A stretch of DNA of 64,000 nucleotides from Branchiostoma floridae (GCF_000003815.2 NC_049987.1:13141434-13205433); one strand, 5' to 3'; shown: positions 23,510 to 36,411, counted from the stretch's first letter. The notes: a model not told the origin generated them from the sequence alone. Numbers and translations are program-made.

Positions 23510-23800
23510 ACGCTACGCTCCAGTTACTCAGTTCGTCTGTAACATTCCCAAATCCAGAGTTTCCTGCGATTTTCAGAGCGATAAGTAGAACTGTAAATCG
23601 CCCCGTAACGTAGTACTCTGCCTGCCACACTGGGCTTTTGTATGACTGTAGAACTCAGGTCACGTGACGGGAATAACAAACACTGATTGGTCAGTAGTTG
23701 CTCTAAACTACGCCCCCTGTAGACCTCGACTTTGAGTGGAGAAGTAGAGAAGAGAGAGCAAATCTTCTGCTTTGAACTGTGGGAATATTGTAGAGTTATC
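23510..23800 (-). promoter_or_regulatory. Presumed distal promoter and 5'UTR of the RhoGEF gene
   Basis: This stretch lies directly upstream of the distal first exon. It is richer in GC and CpG than the AT-rich introns. It contains the 10-bp palindrome GTCACGTGAC at 23659-23668, an E-box of the USF/TFE (CLEAR-like) type. A donor-like GTGAGTGTT at 23501-23509 would end a non-coding first exon. No TATA box was recognised. The transcription start is not fixed by sequence. Confidence 0.35.
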
Positions 23801-25180
23801 AAGGTAATCTCCTTTTGGTAGTCTCTAAGCAGATCTCACTGTGGCAAAATCGTTATTTTGTCGGCAAAGGCAATATCCATTGGCCAAGACAGAAATTCCA
23901 GTACATGTACACGTAAAAGCTCCTTGGTCCTACTCGGCCGGCTGACTCTAGGAGGCTGACTCCCCTAGCGTACTATTGACTCTTTTTGTCCAATTTCGAC
24001 AATTAGACCACCAAACCACGGAGCCTGGTAGAGGCTACTTGGTGAGCCCAAGGAGGTGAAACGATTAAAAAACCAGTCGGCGCCTTTTATTTTAAAACCG
24101 GCTCTACTGGGAAAATACGATAAAATTTCGGTTTAGAGGGATTCGCACTTCTAAAACATTTTTTCTCTGTACTTTCCACATTATGGGATGTCATATCAAG
24201 CATGTATATGATGCCAAATGTTGTGTACCTTTCGCGGAGTTACCCCGATCAGCGGGAGGCGTCTTTTTCACAATAGGTGCGAAAACCTTAGGACGATAAT
24301 CTCGACTAGGCGACAACAAATTGGCCAATTAATTGGTAATCTTGTTGCAATGAAAAAAGAAGATGTTCCTCCCCTCTGTCTGGACAGGCGCCAGACGGAC
24401 AAGATTAAAGGCGAACGTCAAGTTACACCTATTGAAATGAGAATGGGGTATTCTTCTTGAAAAGAATTAATGTCATAAGTAGCCGACAACATGTCTTGAC
24501 TTGCAATTGACTTTATTTGGATCCACCTTTAGCTTCTGACAAGCTTCAAATATTTCGAACATCGCATGATTCATTCATTGATTGCATCGCACAAAAGGTG
24601 CTACAAACACATTGTTGTAACCTATCGGGTGAAGCGTTTTGATGTATGCAAGGAGGTTATAGGCCTAGGAATTAATGAAATCTGAAAGGGGTCATCTTGC
24701 CTAGTCATCACAGTCAATCGTGGTATTTTTTCTTTACTTTTTACACTAGACCTACTCGCAAATAGTCTCACGTCTGCTTGAACATTGGTTACTTCTTTCC
24801 GTACCTGTGCTTTATCTATGATATGTTTCTTTATTTTACTACCATCCGATTACTACCAGGTCCTCCCTGAAATTTCTTTTCTCTATTTTTTTTCAGGTCG
24901 AGCTCGGTAGCTAATCTAATCTTTTGCCGCATTTTGTATATCTTCGTAGTAGCGTGCATTTTCATCTGTTCGCTTCCCTATGAAAAATTCTGACAGAAAC
25001 CGTGCATGTTCGTACAGCTGCTTTTCTTTAAGACGCACTTGGAGAATTATACTCTAAGCTCGAACCCTGACAAAGTCAAGGTTTCCACTGTTTGGAATCT
25101 TTCCGCCACTTGGACTTGATGAACTGCATCCCAAGACAGTGAGTCAACATCCTTCGGAAATAAGCGTGACTTCCATTTTC

Positions 25181-25525
25181 TCACGGCCTCTCCATTTCTG
25201 CTCGGCCAAGTACGCAGAATTGAGGACAAAGTGAAAGAATTTCCTCTCTCCAAGGTGTTGGCTGCTTACACAGGATATTGACCAGCCCTTTCCGCGTAAC
25301 TAACGACACGTTCAAGGACCAGGCGTCACGGTTCGGAGATTCATTGGATTTCAGGTTCAAGTGCAGGTCAAAGTCTTGGTCAGCTAAAGTGTAGCCCGGT
25401 CTACTTAGCTCCCACGGAAGCCAAACATGTGCGAACTCGGAACTGTTGACACCCAATCCCGCGAAACAAAGAAAAGTAGACGTAGAGGGTGTATTTGTAG
25501 TGTATTTGCTAACATTACCACCCAT
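25181..25525 (-). CDS. Hypothetical ORF with myristoylation-like N-terminus
   Basis: The ATG at 25525-25523, in good context (GACATGG), opens 115 codons. The start MGGNVSKYTTNTPSTS fits the N-myristoylation pattern (Gly2, small residue, Ser6, Lys7). The middle (SSEFAHVWLPWELSRPG, then DQDFDLHLNLKSN) has balanced composition and looks coding. A GTAAGC at 25264-25269 in the frame could be a donor, in which case this would be a first exon on the same strand as the RhoGEF but in phase 1, not phase 0. No family was recognised and no partner exon found. It may be chance. Confidence 0.25.
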   Translation of the reverse strand: MGGNVSKYTTNTPSTSTFLCFAGLGVNSSEFAHVWLPWELSRPGYTLADQDFDLHLNLKSNESPNRDAWSLNVSLVTRKGLVNILCKQPTPWREEILSLCPQFCVLGRAEMERP

Positions 25526-28114
25526 GTCTATGCTGCTGGCGTACACTTTGGACTTTTAGGTGAGTGACGAACGATAAGACGTGGGCGTGTCCCTACTCCT
25601 GTCACGCGAAGGTGATCATTTATCATCCCAACGTCAATATACTTGGCACCTTCGTCTTGACGATCCTGCCCTTTGTAGCTATTTTAAGACGCCAAGAGTC
25701 TTAGTTATAAGTAGCAAAGAAAGAAGCTATGGAAAATACAACGTTGTACAAAATGTTAGATTTTCTTCCTAAGACCAAGGAGCTTTTATCAAAAGACCAA
25801 CCCTCCTTGCTAAGACTCATATTATTGTTGTGCTGCGATGGTTTGCATAATTTGCAAAACTGTTTACTGATGTATCCTTGGCTGTTGGTCAAATTGACGT
25901 CAGAGTTACGTCTGGGATCGACCCCCCGGACAGAAACTCCTGAGACAGTCCATTCATTCCTTCGTGAACTGAGGAACTCCAGTGACGTTTGAGGGTCAAT
26001 ATCACGAGAAAATGATCAAATTCGTCAGTTTTTCTATGTTTTACATCGAGGGCAACACATACTTACTCATACACTAACCACACTGCAACTAGATCTTGGC
26101 TGCCATATCCCACATTACACATATAACGTTATGGTCACAAGTATACAGAGTTTTCACAGAGTTAACAACCTAAACAGGTGCAGCCAGCTGGGGTTAAGTG
26201 GTAAGTGCTGGGTCATGGACCACCGTGTAGGCACAAGTTACGCGGCGGTGTTAATTAAAGAGAACGTTTTCACGTCAACACCAAAGTGATGAGGGAACGA
26301 CAGTTGGCCACAGTTGTTGTTGCAAGGACGTTATATACTAGTATATTGTAAAACGCCATTGACTGTTGTATACAATCGTTTCCCCAGAGGAATTGGAATT
26401 TGATGAGGGCTCTGTAAATTTTAATGTTGTTAGGATCAGCGGGTATAGAAGAATACATACGACATTCATTGGTGAGGCAAGTTTAGTATACACAGAAACG
26501 AGACCTAATGGTAATGTAGTGCTTAAGTGTGTGGCCTTCAGTTGGTAGCGTCACGATCTGAAGAGATGATGGATCAAGGGAAAGGGCACTCTTTCGAATC
26601 ACTGTGCGCGAAACCCTGCAAAAGAGATTTCCGGAGATGAGAAAACAAGCCGTGAAACATTATCTGCAGAGGAGAAAATTTTACTTTGTACATTAGTAAA
26701 TACGGCTATTAGAATAGGATCAATACGCCAATGGCAAGGGCTTGAGCAGAAAGACTCGTTGACGTGGAAGAGCAGAGGAAATTAAAGAGGGGGCGAGTTC
26801 AAGAAAGTAGCAAAATCTAACTTGGCCATGTGAACATGGAACATTTGATTCTACTTTTCGTTTTTGAATTTCACTTTTTTCTAATCTTTAAGAAAGTAAA
26901 TTAACAATTCTAAAATTTTCTTTCAAACAGAAAATTAACGCATATGGGCGATAAACTTGAATTAAAAGCACCTGTTCGATTTGATAACATGTAAAACTTG
27001 AAAGAAAGAAGTACGATTTCGCAAGGGTTGACGCTAGCACTGGCAGGTAAAAGAAAGTTGCGTCATGCCCCTCAGACTTTCTGATTTATTAGTATCGGAA
27101 GTGATGTTTGATAATAGGGTTCACCAAGGTTCAGGTGGAATTAAAAGCCCTGACCGCTGATCCGAGGTGCACGAGGGTGCGGTATGATGACTCACTCTAT
27201 TTAAATGTGGTTTTTGATCCGCCGGAAGCTGGTGTATTGAATGGGTACTTGGCTTTCCTATACAGTTTTGTTGTGTTAGGGTGTGGTAGAGGCGGGGAAA
27301 CACCGTTCCAAAGTCCGAGGAAATGAAGAACAAAAACGTACACGTGTTTGTACGTTCCAGACATTGTACTCCATTTCTATTGATATATGGCAGTTGAATT
27401 GACGTTGACGTGGTGGAATTAAGATTAAGGTTCAGGTTCGGACGCGAGAGACTTTTTGAAGCCTCTGAGTCTCACTTCACCTTGTTGTACCAAGATTTTT
27501 AACCTCCTTGGTTGTACAAAGACGGAAAGCTCCAAGATCTGTTTTCAACACCCAGGAAAACTTTTGAAATGACAAGTTCGGCTTTCGCATATTCGGTGTC
27601 ACTAGAAAGTCCGACAAAAGTCCGACAAAAGTATCGCCATGCGGAAGCTACCACGCCACACGTACACTGCAAGGGAAAATCGATATTTGACGATGTCTTG
27701 TTCTCGGAAGGCCCGAGCCCAGAAAACTTGCAATGGTCGCGGCGGATGTTTGTTATGTCAGATCTGAGACTGCTTTTTTAGTAAAGAGGAAAACGAGATT
27801 TGCTGTTAACATTCAAATCAATAGGTCGTTTATGGCAAGCCGCGGAAGTAACGATAAAGGTGGGACTCTCTTGCAAAACAACAGGAAAACATGTAAAAGG
27901 GGCATTAAGTTTCACTGGTCATGGGAAATGATATGCTATGTGATAGACAAGACAAAAAGGAGAGACAGAGGAAACTGCACGGAGAGCGTCAGAGGAAGGA
28001 GAGAATAGGGGAGAGAGAGATGGAGAGAGACAAATACGGAGATGACAGAAAGGCCCAGGAGCCGTAATATGGCTTGATACCAGGCTAGGAGACATAGGAA
28101 GAGGGAGGGAAATT

Positions 28115-28240
28115 ATGAGAGAGAGAGAGAGAGAGACAGAGAGACAGAGAGACAGAGAGAGAGAGACAGACAGACAGACAGAGACAGAGAGAGACAGAGA
28201 CAGAGAGACAGAGACAGAGAGACAGAGAGAGTTTGACAAA
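28115..28240. repeat. GA / GACA simple repeat
   Basis: A purine-rich microsatellite mixing GAGA and GACA units, inside a wider GA-biased stretch that starts near 27950. The long serine/leucine-rich minus-strand ORF across it is only a readthrough of the repeat. Confidence 0.9.
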
Positions 28241-29454
28241 GAGATAGATGGAGAGGGGCAGAGGTCACGCTGACCGCGGGTAATTTTTCCTTTCACCTGT
28301 ACGGACTGTTAAATGAGCGCCACCTGGCGTCCCGGGCAGAATACCAGTTCCAGTTCTCAACCAAATAAACAATCGCTTTTGATCTAACAGGAGTATTCGG
28401 GGCAACGTAAAATATCTTTCTAATATAACGCGGTAGATCGACCTACTAAAAGACAGAATTAAAAGAAAGAAAAGAGGGTAGAAAAAGGAAAGGTGAAAGT
28501 TGGCTACCGAATATAACTCGTAATCAATCAACTTTTGTTTGTAATTGTTTAGAGCCCACTTCTTCCGCGAAAATTTTACCTTCTCAGTGGACCCTCAGTG
28601 AGTCATATCCACGTCGAGATTAGAGAAGCAAACAGATAGAAACTCCTGTCCATCTATCTCTAGTGACCAGAAAACTTTTCGAGGACCCTTCCTATATAAA
28701 CATGTGCAGCACGGACGACATGTGTACCCTACAATGAAAAACGTCTTTCTACACATGAGTAACGCCTACAAACATAATTTAGGGCGCACTCAATTCTGTA
28801 ATGGAAAGGTGCATGTTACATAGCCGATACCATCCTCATGTATCGATATCAGATTAATCAATATTGAAGATATCGCTAGCACTGTTTTGGACACCAACTT
28901 GTAATTTGTTTCATAGTTGCAGTGATGAACTGTAAATCGCCAAGCAGATGTAAGAATCTAAATTTAGTTCATCCCCGATGTTTTCGTCCGTTTTGTTGCA
29001 GCATCCAGTACTCTTTTCCTATTTTAACGGGTCGCCCTCGAGGATGGTTTCGCATGCTCATCATCTTATGGATCAAAATTTACTTGGAAGTGTTGTATAT
29101 ACTACATTTGCATTCAGCATCTTTATATTTTACATTGTGATGCACAAAATATAAAGATACCGAAATTGTGAAAATAGATTTTAAAAACATAGGCCTGGGC
29201 AAACATAAGTAGTGCAACTTGCACTGAATACCTTTAAAGTTCAAGTGTCAATCTCAATGTCGCAAACATCGGATAGCCGCGATAGGAAAATCAAACCGGC
29301 GATAACATATTATGTTTTCTTTTTCTTGCAATGAAATGGAGCACTGTTTAGATTGTTTGTTTGTCCACTTACAAACAGGTACAAAATGCTTTCCCGGCAG
29401 ATGAAATGTTGTCAGAGATGATTCGAGGAAAGAAAATAAATGTTTATATTTTAG

Positions 29455-29511
29455 AACTGCGCTTATGTATGATTGATATCCAGCTGGAACATACACCATA
29501 TAAGCGCAGTT
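29455..29511. repeat. Perfect 12-bp inverted repeat (hairpin)
   Basis: AACTGCGCTTAT at 29455-29466 and ATAAGCGCAGTT at 29500-29511 are exact complements around a 33-bp spacer. The sequence is not near any recognised gene. It could form an RNA hairpin or be a transposon relic. Confidence 0.5.
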
Positions 29512-31593
29512 TTTGTATATGAACCGGAGCCTTGGACGAATGATGGTCTTAAGCTCTAACCAGAGCCTAACGTTTGAAGTCCCAGTGGTATAGATGGGTG
29601 TATTTATCTGGATCCACAGGTAAATGACTCTCCTAGTGATGAAAATTTCCATCCGTACTCATAGTCAATGGCAATCTATATTTAGAACGGTTGGGAGGTA
29701 CCATAGGTGACGTAACAGCGCTAAAACAGGAAGGCATTTACAATCAAATATATCCAAATACTAGTAGCAATTTTGTCAGTGATATTTACATGTACCCAAG
29801 AACGGAACGTAAACAGTTAGTTATTCAGTTATTGTACATGCAACCAAGGAAGGACCGTGTCCGTCATGTATGAAAACGATTACACAATCTCACCTCTTTT
29901 GACTCAAGTCGCCGTCACGAGTTGCAACGTCAACTCCAATATCCACACTGGCACAACATATACACTTGATGTTCGGTCTGTATCTCGACTTCTGCTCTTG
30001 TCTAACAGTTTCGCTTGGGAAGATGAACAAACTGCAGACTTGTATTATTCCATACTAAGTATTGTCACTGTGGCAGCTCTTTATTTGTTTCTGTTTTACC
30101 TGAAACCCTACAAATTGCTGGGGTTGTGTACTTCTGTCCGGGCGCGGAATCTCGCACCTCCCCTCGGCACGCCGACCGGACCGTCTGATCCTCACCACAT
30201 GTAAGCGGACAGAAGGAGGGACGGCCGTACACATGTTGGACGGGATTCCACAGCCCCTGTGTCATCTGTATGCTGTCCAAATTTCCCCTCTTAGCGCTAG
30301 TCCAGATTAAATCAGGAATAATGTAATAAAATACCTACCATCTTCCCAGCTTCCGTATCTAAACTCCTGAAGACAAAACACAATCCGTTTGGCTGCTGGA
30401 AGTTGGAAACTGGAAGTTCCTTTGATTTGGGTCAGCCTTAAGACGGTCCAATCTGCTGGAATTTCCTTGGCGGAATCTTGAGTCTCCAGTCCTGAGAAAG
30501 TGAAACATACAGATTGATCAAACCGACTGTCTGGTGTGATGACTCGAGGAATGTGCGAAAGTTTCCCCCTCCTTTTTCTCTGATTGCGACATTCCGATTC
30601 TTCCAGACTCTCCTATTGGACAAGGTAACATCGTCGTTTGATTTTTCAGGGTTCAAAGTATTTTAGGTGGGGATTTGAAAAAGCTAGAAAGGGATGCGAA
30701 GGGGATACAGGAGATTTGGAGTGGATCAGTGCGGATGGTAACACATGTTCTCGGGATCAATGGATTAAGACAGTTTTTCCTACCTCTCTCTTTTTGGTCT
30801 AAGAAAAATAAAGAAGGCTTTAAGTAACGACACGTCTGTACAAAGGGTACAATCATGTCCCTTGAAGGCACCTAGACGAGAGCGCACACTCACCAGCTAA
30901 TCTCCATGCAAATCTGGGATTCGATATTGTATTTAGTATATATAAGGGGGTACCTAAAAAAAATATTACGATTTTCGAAATTTCAATTCCTCCCCACTTG
31001 CAGTAGTCTTTGAGCAAAATCTTTGCAAAAGTCTGCAAAAGTCTTTTGCAAGGAAAAGTGTCAACTATGTGGAGTGTTGCATTTCTTCTCGCTGTGCTCA
31101 AACATAATGTATACACCCTCATATATCAACATGTTTCATAATTTATTTCGGTCATCAAATGTCAGAGAAGATGTCATGAGCAGGTAATGTTCCCGGGACT
31201 TTGCCCTAGCACATCGGGTCAATCCTAAGAAGCTAAGAATAGTAATCTTTTCCATAAGTTTCCATCCCAGTAGATATTCCCGAGGTACGTGGCGTTTAGA
31301 GAGATTATAAAGTAACGCTATTCTTTTCTTGGTATGGGCGTTTGTGGTCTGCCGGGCGAATGTTTCAAGTTGCTATTGTTAGTCGTAAATGCCAAAATTA
31401 GCTACTGACATGTCTGGGATGCAACACCGATGCGAACATAGGGGCAGACTTTCACAAAAGTATGTTATGAACCACATGTAGTTTTGATCACGATGTATTC
31501 CCAAGAGGCAAAGACTCTCTTAAATCTATACTTAGTAACTCATACATATGGCAACGCACGTGTGCACCGTAAACTCAGGGAACGAGAATGTGC

Positions 31594-31603
31594 GTCACGT
31601 GAC
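31594..31603. promoter_or_regulatory. CACGTG palindrome (second copy of GTCACGTGAC)
   Basis: The identical 10-bp palindrome seen upstream of the RhoGEF distal exon also occurs here, in a CpG-rich stretch without a recognised gene. Its function is unknown. Confidence 0.2.
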
Positions 31604-32577
31604 CTGGAGGGAGTTGGGATGTTAGCAGTGTTTGTAACCTTGTCGGTACCAGCTTTGTACGGGTTATCCAAACGCCATGTTTTACTGTCCTCTCGGCAAG
31701 CCATGTCAGCGAGCTGTTGACATGACTAGCACAGACCACACGGTTTGGGAAGAGGCAGTCTTTTCATGTACCGCCCTTGCCTTATCTAGTGGCACGGAAC
31801 CCAAGCACTGTCCAAGAAGTCAGGGGGAAAATGTCCAAAAAAGGATCATGTTGCCAAATATCTAGTGTAATCTAGTCAGGATGTGTGACGTACGATTGGA
31901 CATGTTTTTCGAAAGTCGTAATAGATCTAGTTTAAATAACATTACAAGCTTGAAAGTACATCATAGCACTTAAAGCCGTCAATAAGATGTTGGTAGCTTG
32001 GCCTCCTCAAGAAGCCAATGTGGATTCTGAGACCCCCATCGGTTTCCTTCCATACTGCAGCTCTGCATCGTTTGGGACTAGGGTATAAATTTAAAAAGTT
32101 ACATGAATTTATTTTCATGACCCTTGATTTGGCGGAGTCTGGTACAGATTAGCAGAATTAGCTAACGTGTGTCAATGTTTTAAATGTCATGGGAAAAAAC
32201 GTCATCCTTCGGAATGTTAAGATTGATTGACGTGGATAGCTGCACTTGAACTTTACCCGCTTACTCAAACTAGGTCAAAAGGCAACAAATACGTACACGC
32301 TTTTTGCACGTGAAGCGGTCGTGATATCCTAGGCGGAAACTGACTACAATATGAGGAATAGACTTTTCCAGATTTCCTTGAAATGCCATAGTAAACGTGT
32401 TGAGAAATATGTCATGACATCGAAATTTCCGAGTAAAGTAATAACGAACGAATTACGTAGCTATTCGTCTGAGCGTGAAACAAGTTCCTTAGTAGAATTC
32501 AACCAAGGTCATACGAGTACCATGGTCACACAGAAATAACTCCCACATACAGGACAAACGTCATCAGCGCCGCCTCC

Positions 32578-32591
32578 TGATGACGTCATCA
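32578..32591. promoter_or_regulatory. CRE/ATF-like perfect palindrome
   Basis: TGATGACGTCATCA is a 14-bp perfect palindrome containing the full CREB/ATF site TGACGTCA. Another ACGTCATCA half lies 18 bp upstream and TACGTCAC follows directly. No downstream gene was recognised, so any regulatory role is inference. Confidence 0.3.
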
Positions 32592-34711
32592 TACGTCACA
32601 CGCACAAACTATCAGCCCTTAGACCACCTTCACACAAAACCTATTTGAAGGTCTCCTCTTGTTTGATTGGGTGTATGGGACGCCAACCTACAAAACAATT
32701 TGGGTCACACAATCACGGTATTCGAGCACACGGTTATGAAATTACCTACCAAACTACAACTATGCCAGTGACATAGGATGGTCCAACAATACAGTTTGAA
32801 TCAATCCAGCAATAATTTCTGATTAGGAACTTTCAAGTGATTTCTGTTTATTTGCGGATTCTAATTGCGCGATTAAACGTTTGTATATGGCCCACCAGCA
32901 AAGTAACGCGGGAAACAAAGACTGCTCGGGGAATGTGGGTACAGAGAAAATCGATCACTTTGAAGCCATTTTCTTCATTTCTCTGAGGCATTAACCAATC
33001 CTAAAAGATTTTGAAGAACATCCACGCCCTCTTTGAAGTGCTTCTAAAAGATTTAATCAAGGACATCTCGTCTGTATTAACACCGGCTATCCCATCGCAA
33101 ACATCGTCCACACGTTCTTCAAACAGTTACTAAACCAAGTCAACGATGTGTAAGCCCGATGTGATATTTTACTAGGGCGGATAAATGTACTCCTACTACA
33201 GGTCGCTAAACACAACGGTACACTGTCCCAGTTTAGGAACAGTTCAATCCAAGGTTCGTCAAATTTGCACTTTCACGGTCTAGATTGTCTGAATCAACCT
33301 CGATCTAAATTTTGCCCAAATTGTCATCAAATGTCAGAGGCGAGGACACAAAAGAAAGAATGTCGAAAGAAAACGTAGTTAAACTGGAACTTCATTAAAC
33401 TGTTAGGTAGTAACGCGGATACAGTTGAAGCGCAATAGTGCAGTTGCTGTCAGTGATGAATTTTTAACATTAATCGCTGACGGAGCAATGTTTCTTCTGA
33501 ATCATGATGGTACTCTACATGTTATACATGTATAACGTAACTTAATTCTGCTGAGTAAGGACAGGGTGGCGTTATAAGGTTACCCTGTACGTCACGGTGA
33601 CACTTTTACAGCACCTATTAACCGCCAGGAGAACAATATTACACAGAAAGTGTGGCAAAACAGGAAAAAGAAGTACCTTAAGAAACCCCGTGTTACAATA
33701 ACGATACGTTGTTTGTACTATAGAGACCAGGGTGGTGGATAATACGTATCTACGCTACGCTTAAGTACCTTATCCAGATTTGAGTGTCTAATTAGAGTCT
33801 TTCTAACAACAACTGAATCAAAGGTCTCTAAGCACTGGTATCGTGTTTAACCTATATAAAGTAGCCTTACTTTGTAAAAAGTTAGGATAGATGATTGTGG
33901 AGGAGCTTCTTACCTGGAGAGTGCCAATTGCAGTGTCCTGACAACAGCTACCCCGCTAAAGACGAAGCACGGCCTGTTGTCTTGCTTTCTTTTAGCGTGG
34001 TTTGTATTTGCACATGCGGTAAAGCAAACGAGTGTTATCGACGAAAGAAACGAGAAAACGTGGGGCAGGTTTTCAGCGCGATGTCATGGCGGCATGTGAA
34101 AAAACGTGACGACGTGGACTTGTCTTCTCCTTGCCGGCTTAAAGCCGTCGAGGTGGGGTCTTTTTCTATTTTCCGTGACTTTCCAAACGATACAGTATTG
34201 ACAAGCCATCAAGCATTCATTCTGCAGGAAACGACACAACAGGTAGATAATGTGAGAGGCAACACATGCTCTGAAAGTCTTGTCAACAAAAGTTTTTATT
34301 CGCCCATTGTTAAACGTAGCAGGTCAATGGAAGCTGACCAATTAACAAGCAATCGGTTTGGTTCCGGTGACAGGTACCATAGTTACACCGCGCCAACATT
34401 TGCACATTTATAATGGGCCGGGACAGGCGGTTGTTTACCGAACGGATATTTATCTTGGAGTCGTTCGCCAGACAACCACCTGTGAACGGCTACTGCAACC
34501 AGCGAAGTAATCCCACGGCCTTGCAGCGCCTTCTAGCGATTAATGGAACAAAGGCAACAAAAATCGCTGACGCACTGGTGCTATTCTGAACACCTTCTAC
34601 GTACAATCAGACCTGTCCTTGGTGCTGAACATCATCCACTCAGGGCAAACATGCCTGTCCTTGGTGCTGAACAAGGTCAACACACAGAAAACAATACTCT
34701 GTGCTGAAGAT

Positions 34712-34737
34712 ACACACACACATACACACACGCACAC

Positions 34738-34792
<55 letters not shown>
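34712..34792. repeat. CA dinucleotide microsatellite
   Basis: About 80 bp of almost pure CA, with a few CG and TA interruptions at the left end. Confidence 0.95.
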
Positions 34793-34794
<2 letters not shown>

Positions 34795-35151
34795 ATACAT
34801 ATCACGAATCATGAGAAGCGATTACGATTAGTTCCGTGGAATCGTAAGAGACACCTGGCTTGATTTTATTTTCATCATTTTTGAGACAAATGCTACAAAA
34901 GACTACCATGAAACTGGAGGTTAGACATAGTCCAGAAGGATCGTGCAAGTAAATGTCAGCTATAGTAATACAAGAACTGTGAGCTTTTTGTGAGATCAGG
35001 TCATACTTTTAGCACCCGTGTCATCTTTGGAGAATATGATCGGTACTTCTAGTTGTGACGAGTGTTATATACATATTCAACTGTAACATATCGGAACAAG
35101 AAAGCAAAGTTTTGAACAATTAGTCAAGACTGTTTTCACTGACTGCGGAAT

Positions 35152-35947
35152 TTACGTCAGGAACGTGTACGCTCCCACTCCCGCTATCAGCACACCAACC
35201 ACGACCAGCACGATGACTCGGGTCTTCTTGATACGTTTGATGACCCGGTGCTTTCTCTCGCGACTCTTCATGCTGTCGGTCAGCACGGCATTCATGTACA
35301 GATTCAAATCTGTGGTGTTCACCATTCGTACATTGTCCATAGCAGCTGTGCCCCTAGGCCTGTTGTCGATGTCACCGCTGGCTTTCTTCTCAATTGAGGA
35401 GTTCGGTTTGGGCTCAAGCTGGGTCATGTTAGCGGCGGGGCTGTCGTTGGTCTCTGGAGAGGAGTCGTCGGGGATCTTTGAAACACGGCGGCGTATTCTG
35501 ACATTGCTGCGGTGGTTATCTTCAGCCGTGAAGTCCCAGGCCGTCTCGTATCCATCCCACTCTTCATCTGCAAGATGTGGATCGACCGTTGGGACCTCAG
35601 TATGACTGGAGACGTCGGATGATGATGTGGGACTCTGCTCAAAACGGAACCTTTTCCAGCCCTCAGCCTCGAGAGTCTCCGTCTGGTCAGGAACCTAGGC
35701 ATTCATCATGTCACCTGCCTTGCCATCCAGTACTTCAGGGGCATCAGTCGATGTCATGCCGTCGTGAACGCGATGAGCTTGAATGTCGTCCTCGCGCTTC
35801 ACCCGGACAAATTTCCTCTCCATTGTGACCGGACAGATCTGCGATTCCAGCTCGGTAGTCTCCCCAGCTTTGGTGCGGCGGATCGTTGGTGGCCGTTTCA
35901 TTCATATCGGTGTCGTAGCGGGACTGTACTGTGATTGTCACCGCAGC
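35152..35947 (-). pseudogene. Tail-anchored protein ORF interrupted by an in-frame TAG
   Basis: The minus strand has one reading frame from 35907 down to the stop at 35154-35152, broken once by TAG at 35697-35695. The part after TAG (180 codons) includes an acidic, Ser/Thr-rich region (LADEEWDGYETAWDFTAED). It then has a basic stretch (SRERKHRVIKRIKKTR) and ends in one hydrophobic helix (VIVLVVVGVLIAGVGAYTFL). That is the layout of a tail-anchored membrane protein. The first ATG after the TAG would give 91 aa (MTQLEPKPNSS). The part before the TAG starts MKRPPTIRRTKAG. An overlapping frame (MNETATNDPPHQSWGDYRA) and an acceptor-like TTTATAG at 35948 suggest an upstream exon. The TAG may mean a nonsense allele, an unrecognised intron or a pseudogene. 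No family was recognised. Confidence 0.4.
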
Positions 35948-36411
35948 CTATAAACAAACAAAACACGCTCAATCTCTTTGTATGGACGAAATAAGGACAG
36001 TTTTTTTTTGTATGGAACAATAACGTCTTAACTTTGAAACTCAGAATTACTTTTTCATCAGAGTTGTCAAATAGTACCGGTCGATGAAGATAATCAGTGT
36101 AAGAAAGACAAGCAACAAGAGCCTACATTATCATAATGAGCTCAGTAGTCTCCCCAGCTTCGGGGCGAATTTCGGTTACTGTAGCAATTGTCCCGTCACA
36201 AGCATGAAAGCAAACGCCCGTTTTGACGACCATATTGCTCATTTGCATGTTCGTGACGAGAAAAATGCGACAGCATCCCAAATTTCAGTATTTCCGGACA
36301 GGCGCAGATGACCCACTTTCAGCCTACATGGCAAAAAGTGCATGTAGAAATGTTTTTCTTCAGATATAATTGGATTTTGGAATTGCATATTATAGGTAAG
36401 GGTTGTAGCTA
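35948..36411. other. Spacer, nothing recognised
   Basis: AT-rich sequence between the tail-anchored ORF and the MITE. The 75-codon ORF on the plus strand (36084-36311) has no recognisable feature. Confidence 0.3.

Larger units (their letters stand above)
23801..35151. other. Long gene-poor region
   Basis: No conserved gene was recognised over about 11 kb. It contains the ORF at 25181-25525, a GA/GACA simple repeat, a hairpin at 29455-29511, CACGTG and CRE-like palindromes, and a CA repeat near 34712. ORFs at 29866-30204 (one hydrophobic segment) and 33895-34413 (opens at TTG) have no other support. The base composition of 30000-34500 is more CpG-rich than the RhoGEF introns. Confidence 0.4.

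Noticed and set aside
27919-28296. Serine/leucine-rich ORF on the minus strand
   Set aside because: Translation of the GA/GACA microsatellite.
29866-30204. 112-codon ORF with one hydrophobic segment
   Set aside because: A single possible membrane helix is not enough. No signal, homology or promoter evidence.
33531-33546. Perfect palindrome GTTATACATGTATAAC
   Set aside because: Short AT-rich palindromes of this kind are expected by chance, and nothing nearby gives it meaning.
33895-34413. 172-codon plus-strand ORF
   Set aside because: It opens at TTG, not ATG. No recognisable domain or conserved pattern was seen.
34597-34812. Cys-Val repeat ORF
   Set aside because: Translation of the CA microsatellite.
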